Below, piece by piece: positions 58,946-64,000 of a stretch of DNA of 64,000 nt. The DNA is from Breviolum minutum Mf 1.05b.01 (Eukaryota; Sar; Dinophyceae; Suessiales; Symbiodiniaceae). Within the stretch, counting starts at the first letter, position 1, and each line of letters begins with the position of its first letter. Below the pieces are notes generated by a model. The model saw only the letters and a list, made by a program, of their open reading frames with translations, searched no databases and was not told the origin of the DNA. A program made the position numbers and the translations under genes. The DNA lies in assembly GCA_000507305.1 (NCBI GenBank), contig DF239896.1, positions 1 to 64,000 of the forward strand, in the 5' to 3' direction.

Positions 58946-59094
58946 GAGCTGTGCCCAAAACCATATCAACAAAAAGATGTGGTGCCGGAACTTGGTGGTT
59001 CCACTAAATTTATCTTCAACCCATTTTCCATATGAAATACGCCCAAAACAACCGTCTTGGCCATTTTTGGGTGGTATGGTTTTGGGTGCAGCTC
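58946..59094. mobile_element. MITE family E
   Basis: Terminal inverted repeats GAGCTGTGCCCAAAACCATA and, reversed from the right end, GAGCTGCACCCAAAACCATA (18 of 20 identical); 149 bp. Confidence 0.75.
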
Positions 59095-59399
59095 ATCCAC
59101 AGCGGCACGTCCCACGGCGGAAATCCCTGGTCATCGACCTGGGAGCTGAAAAAGTGAACAACGAGGCACGGCCCCGTGGCCGTAGCCGCTGCCGGGGTGT
59201 CCCCAGGGAACCACCGGTGAAAGTGGTGACGCCCACATCTTTGGGCACCATAAAAATAAGAAAGAAAGGATACAGAAATCTATATCCACAATTGGATATC
59301 CAGTAAATCAAAATAAGTACAAAAGTACGTACACAAAATCACACAGGAAACATCATCAACAAGTTGGAAGGCTTTGAAAAATTTTGGAAGCAAAAAACA

Positions 59400-59575
59400 A
59401 CATGTCATACAACTCTTGGTGCTGATGTCAGGCGGCAGCTGGCCCCTCGGTTTGCAATCCTGGCTGGGCCGTTCTTTCCCCTTCCAGCCCTGCCTGCCCT
59501 CGGCCCCGCCTCCCCGCGAAAAAGGATCTTCTGGCTGCGTTCCTCCTCTCTCTGACGAATGACCTTCAAGAGGTG
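59400..59575 (-). CDS. Candidate exon, basic
   Basis: EVIRQREEERSQKILFRGEA, GPRAGRAGRGKNGPARIANR. Three frames are open here because of GC-rich sequence, so this is weak. Confidence 0.25.
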
Positions 59576-59849
59576 AATTCGTCAATGGATCACCATGGGA
59601 TTCATGGAGAATCATGGACCATGGATAGGATTGGATAGGCCCATTGAGGAAAAGAATTGTAACAATTTGGGAGATTGTTTTTATTAGAGCCTGCCCAATG
59701 ACTACTTCTAACCCCTTTCCAGCCTATGCTTAGCAGAGCCCTGAAAAATGCATAGCTCTAAAATATGCAGCAGTGTACATGGCCCTGACGTGAATGCGTT
59801 GATATTTAGATTTCTCATTGTTTTCATAAGATTTCACAAGCAATTATGC

Positions 59850-60060
59850 ACTTGTCGCATGAGATCATTGGCATACTTCCCATATCTTCCACGACCAGCT
59901 TTGCAAGGCATAACGGCAGCACCTCCAGCACCATGTCCTGGGGCTGCAGCTGATACGAGAGTCGCTAAGTGAAGCAAAACATCAAGAAACTCTCCTCGTC
60001 GGTGATCCCTTGCATCACAAGCTCACGACGGATCTGCCACAGGGAGAGTCATTGATTGTC
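59850..60060 (-). CDS. Candidate exon
   Basis: LWQIRRELVMQGITDEESFL at about 59995-60060, followed by a hydrophobic/Ala-rich piece in an alternative frame. Unassigned. Confidence 0.35.
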
Positions 60061-60200
60061 AGATTTCAAACTGTCAAAGTCCAACTATGAAACTAGTTGG
60101 AAGGGGAACCCATTCCAAAAAAAATGGTTCTGGTTCACCCCCCCATTCACCAATTCTTCAGGCACCAATGGCAGGTCATGGGAAAACTGATAATAATCCT

Positions 60201-60266
60201 AAGCTGCTTGGTGGTTTCAACCCTGGACTCTCGGCGACGGCACCTTGGACTCTCGGCGACGGCGCT
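60201..60266. repeat. MITE-A end fragment and 18-bp tandem duplication
   Basis: CTTGGTGGTTTCAACCC matches the left terminus of MITE family A. It is followed by two copies of TGGACTCTCGGCGACGGC. Confidence 0.6.
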
Positions 60267-60499
60267 TGAGCTCGGTCTGAATTTCAGGGAAACAGGCCGA
60301 GGAAACACAGCAATTCAATCACCAGGGTGATATATATAGCAACCTTCATCCAAAAACATCCAAATGGGTTAGTCATTCACTTAAAAAAAACAATTGGTGG
60401 ATAAATATTCAAAATGCATTTTTTAATTCAGATGTATCTTGAGGCGGGTGTTTTTTTTTGTGTATTGATTTCGGTTGATGATGCTCGAAAAACCATGAA

Positions 60500-60720
60500 A
60501 AAAGTTGATGAGAGATGCTTGGCACCTTCTCGTTCTCGCTCTGAAAGCATTGCAGATACCTTGAGAAAAGCCCCCATTTTGATATCAGGGCAAAAAAAGA
60601 AACATGGATTGAAAAAACTGCCAGTTGAGTGAAGTACGAGAGCTGCTCGTCACCTGAATCAACCATTGCCCATTGAAGCATGGACCATGACCAACACCTA
60701 CCCCGACGGCTCACAATGCA
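60500..60720 (-). CDS. Candidate exons
   Basis: About 60625-60715: CWSWSMLQWAMVDSGDEQLS; about 60505-60595: IKMGAFLKVSAMLSERERE, GAKHLSSTFFM. Coding composition is good; no family. Confidence 0.38.
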
Positions 60721-61510
60721 TCATTAGGCTTAAGACTCATGGCTGAAGCAGGTGGTGAACGCACCGTCTCACGCACCTGGTGGATTGTGATGCTCATAGG
60801 ATCATGAAGCAAATAGATTCATGGCCCACTGACTATCTGTGATACATTCTATTCTAGCAACCTTAAACTTCAATGAAATCTGACATCCAATCAAATCTTG
60901 AAAGTGTTTCTCATTTAAACAAACAATCACTGCTGGAAAATTACTGTTATGGTGGGCACAAAAGAATCAGTGACGTATTTTCCTGCCTCTGCAGAGGTCC
61001 TGGCCCATACTGATTGCCACCTGAGGGTTAACGCCACAAACATGGCATCCAAAACCATCCCAAAATCATGGGCCAAGCGGCCAATTGCAGGTCAAAATTT
61101 GCAAAAAAAAAAACTTCCAAGGATCCAACGTTGCAGGCTTGGCCTCCCCGAGTTAAAAATCCAAGGGTCGTGACCCGGAATGGATGGATGCAGGGATGAC
61201 AATGGTCTCAACCTGAGCCTAGGGGTGACATTGTATTCATGATTGATTAATAGGATTCCCTTTGCATACAGTTTCGCAACTCCTGGTTCTGAAGCAATAA
61301 GCCCTTCGGTAAAAAAAAAACATTAAACAATAAACAGAAATTGAAGTGGAGAAAGAGAAAAAGCGAGGAGAAAAAAAATGTATGAAACGTAGGGATGAAA
61401 ATAGAGCTTGGGATTTTCTTACCTGCCCAGAACCCTCTTACCCTGGAAGTTAAGTTTATAAATACCATTAGTTTTCAACGAAGCACCATGACCCAAATCA
61501 CAATCACAGC
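60721..61510. other. No gene supported
   Basis: A-rich tracts (61310-61380); no exon. Confidence 0.35.
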
Positions 61511-61605
61511 ACCTCCGCATGATTGTTTTCAGCTTCCTTGGCTTTTCCCATGCCCAACAAAGAGGCCAAAGACCTCGGGATATGCAAACGGATGAGCCTT
61601 TAGAA
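61511..61605 (-). CDS. Candidate exon
   Basis: RSLASLLGMGKAKEAENNHA, EVL. Amphipathic; unassigned. Confidence 0.3.
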
Positions 61606-62009
61606 GCAAACGGATGCCAATGTAATGGTATGATATCAAAACTTACATCTATGGCGATTGGTTTGATGGTAACAATACGCCAACAAAGAAATCGATAGCA
61701 AGTAAGGACCATTGGATATGCCAAGTTGTATGAAACAAATATAGCTCTCAAGGATCCATGGAGCTGCTAAAGTCTGGAACTGCTGTCCTTTTGCACTTAG
61801 AATAGGGCCCTTCTGTCTTTGGACCATTCAGCGGCCGCCTCAGAAGCAGCCACAATGCTCGAAAACTTGGAGGTCGTTATCTGACTTATAAGTGACATTC
61901 ACAAAATTTCAAGATGTAGGTAGATGAGTTGGATACTTACAACCCACTTAAGTTCAACTTAAGTATTTGCCTGGATTCATGACGGAAAATACCTGGTTGT
62001 CAATTTGTC

Positions 62010-62115
62010 GTCCCCTTTGGAACGCCGGATAAGTCTCCCGGACCCAGGCAGCACTGCACCGGGCAAGGGCTTGGCACGTCGAAGGTTTCGAGGACGAAGG
62101 CTGACGACCTGTCAT
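62010..62115 (-). CDS. Candidate exon
   Basis: CQALARCSAAWVRETYPAFQ, RGRQ. Unassigned; ends shortly before the family B MITE. Confidence 0.3.
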
Positions 62116-62146
62116 GGGGGCATCTATCATGTAACACCTGGAGAAA

Positions 62147-62291
62147 AAATCCCCCTGAGAATTCACTTGGGTGTTTCCAAAAAAAGGGGTACCCCCAAAT
62201 CATCCATTTTAATAGGGTTTTCCATTATAAACTATCCATTTTGGGGTACCCCTATTTTTGGAAACACCCAAATCCCCCTGAGAATTCACTT
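62147..62291. mobile_element. MITE family B, copy 2, with 22-bp flanking duplication
   Basis: Element 62169-62269 (101 bp) begins GGGTGTTTCC and ends GGAAACACCC, with arms extending to GGGGTACCCC. The 22 bp just outside each end (62147-62168, 62270-62291) are identical, starting AAATCCCCCTGAG and ending ATTCACTT. Relative of 6438-6554. Confidence 0.88.
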
Positions 62292-62556
62292 CGAAACCCT
62301 TGGCGGTGCTGATTCTTTAGAATGTATTTGGGGGGTACAAAAAAAACCCTCCGGTAATCAAACATAGCAAATGGAATATCCACCATTTTTCCAAATGAGT
62401 TTCCCATTGGAGAAGGGGAATTTCCATTGTTATGTTAGATTACCGGAGTGTATCGTTCTGAAAACGATTGAAAATGAACATGCCTCAAGCTATAAGTTGC
62501 AAACTTTGAGAAAATCATTAACAACAAACCTTCCAACCATATCGGCACATCTGTAC

Positions 62557-62690
62557 CATTTTTTGATCGACCTGGCCTTTTCTAGGGAAATCATCACTTC
62601 CCAACGGTCTTTGTCGCTGCAATACTCCGTCAACACACCCTGTGCCACAGTTTGGGGGAAATTTCTGCCAAGAGTTTCATTCCAAGATTT
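62557..62690 (-). CDS. Candidate exon
   Basis: TVAQGVLTEYCSDKDRWEVM, ISLEKARSIKKWY. Strong coding composition; family unknown. Confidence 0.42.
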
Positions 62691-63487
62691 CTGAGGTCAT
62701 GGTGTAATGTTTGCCCCTTTCGATGATGTCTTCAAGTCTGGAGACTCTAGGGAAAAAGTGGTAGTAAGAAGCAACATGAAACAGACACAGCTTGTATTGC
62801 TTCCTTTCCTTGTTGTTTGTCCTCCGGTTTTTTTGATATGCCATTGCTAAAGATGAATGGAAATTGAGTTGGCAGCCTTCTGGCCATTGAAAGCCTTTCC
62901 AGCGTCAGAGTTCAGACCAAAGATCTCAACCTGACGCTGGGACACACAACGAGAATTCATCACTGCCAATGGGTGAAAGGTGGTATATTGATGGAGCTGC
63001 CTCTTCGCCAGTCTTCAAAGGAGCTTCCTCCTTTTCTTCCCTGCAATTCAAATATGGATGTCAAGGATCAGTGGATGAGGGATTCAAAAATACAAAAGGA
63101 TCTAATCATACCATAAAGATAACAGTCACTACCAGGATTCTTGCTCCGCAAACTTAAGCTCAATGAAACACAGGAGGCCTCTCTTTGGAACAAGAAGAAG
63201 AGGAGCTGCTGCTACTGCTGCTGCCTTCAAAAAAGAAACTCCCACGCAAATCAATAGACTTTCGTCAACCAACATGCAAAACAAAAAACCCAAACAGGGG
63301 TACGGTATGGGGTCATCATATTACCAACCCAAACTTCATGCATCAAATTCTCCATCTTTTAACTCAAAATGGCTCCCCATTCTTGAAAACCATAAATCCA
63401 TCATTGGTCCAATTTCACCATCATGAACCACCAACTCCCAGGCTGGCCAGGCTCCCCCACTTCTGCTCCGACTGCGCCTTGATGGCC
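62691..63487. other. No gene supported
   Basis: No exon assigned on either strand. Confidence 0.3.
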
Positions 63488-63778
63488 TTAAAAATCACCG
63501 ATTTCTTGGAAAAAAAAATTGATGGATTCCAATGGGATATCCCAGGAAAACAAAAACCTGAAACCTGGTCGAAAGGATGCTGAATCTTGGAATCTTTCTG
63601 AATTTTTCTTGAGATGAATTGAGCTTTGCAACAGGAGGATGTTGCATAATAGGGGCCCCGACTGCACCGTTGGCTCAGTGCTCACAGCAGTTTGCTCCGG
63701 TGGAGCAGGCATAGACGAAAAGAGCTCAGCCTCTTCCCATGTGAAACATTTAAGATGCCTCCGTCTCTGCTGTGTCAA
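63488..63778 (-). CDS. Candidate exon near the right edge
   Basis: HLKCFTWEEAELFSSMPAPP, EQTAVSTEPTVQSGPLLCN in the upstream half; the downstream half is less convincing. Unassigned. Confidence 0.3.
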   Translation of the reverse strand: MTQQRRRHLKCFTWEEAELFSSMPAPPEQTAVSTEPTVQSGPLLCNILLLQSSIHLKKNSERFQDSASFRPGFRFLFSWDIPLESINFFFQEIGDF

Positions 63779-64000
63779 TCACTGTGTGATTCTTGGTGAT
63801 TCAGACTCTATTGATAGCTTTCACTAGGTTTTATTGCAATGCAACCATTTAAGATCAGCTCATCCCAAAATTTTGCCTTCTTCAAATTTGCAGGCTTCAA
63901 ACTCACAAGCTTCTCACCTCAAGTGACCCAGCTGGAATTTCCAGCCATGGCTGGAATTTCCTATCAAAAATCTGAGGTATACAAGCGACTAGCAAAATCA

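Noticed and set aside
1-64000. CRISPR array, phage or bacterial operon
   Set aside because: No spacer-repeat array, no ribosome-binding-site pattern and no prokaryotic gene packing; intron-rich eukaryotic DNA throughout.

Overview
The window reads as nuclear DNA of a dinoflagellate, most likely a Symbiodiniaceae species. This is inferred from four things: host genes broken into many short exons; introns that mostly begin with GC or GA rather than GT and end AG, often before a G; all recognisable genes lying on one strand; and a retroelement of a kind I associate with dinoflagellates. No species name can be read from the sequence. Two ambiguous bases (28118 and 42101) suggest a draft assembly.

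Every gene I could support is on the minus strand, so the region looks like a unidirectional cluster transcribed right to left. From right to left: 63.8-53.7 kb holds scattered coding exons without a family assignment; 52.5-51.0 kb has exons with weak PPR flavour; 50.4-49.3 kb is a P-loop NTPase-like gene with two frame breaks; 46.4-44.3 kb encodes a coiled-coil protein; 43-39.5 kb holds exons of membrane protein(s); 37-36 kb a proline/serine-rich conserved-looking protein; 32.5-31.7 kb a DHHC palmitoyltransferase core; 28.9-27.3 kb a RUS/DUF647-family protein; 26.9-15.1 kb an 11.7-kb LINE-type retrotransposon inserted in a small inverted-repeat element; 14.8-9.8 kb unassigned exons, including a duplicated terminal exon; 5.8-2.8 kb a Ser/Thr protein kinase rebuilt as 14 in-phase exons; 2.6-0.7 kb an MFS transporter rebuilt as 3 exons.

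The retrotransposon is the most notable object. It has a coiled-coil ORF1 and a very large ORF2, now broken by about eight frame switches. In order ORF2 carries a long uncharacterised N-terminal region with a predicted membrane helix, RNase H, an APE-type endonuclease, reverse transcriptase, two C2H2-like zinc fingers and a C-terminal domain with a Gly-Pro-Pro-Cys motif recalling C5 cytosine methyltransferases. It ends in an A-tail and is flanked by a perfect 14-bp target duplication lying inside a MITE, whose intact relative sits in an intron of the kinase gene.

At least five families of short terminal-inverted-repeat elements occur (three have two or three copies), plus several minisatellites. 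No rRNA, tRNA, CRISPR array or bacterial-type operon was seen. Exon boundaries outside the kinase, MFS, RUS and DHHC genes are approximate.
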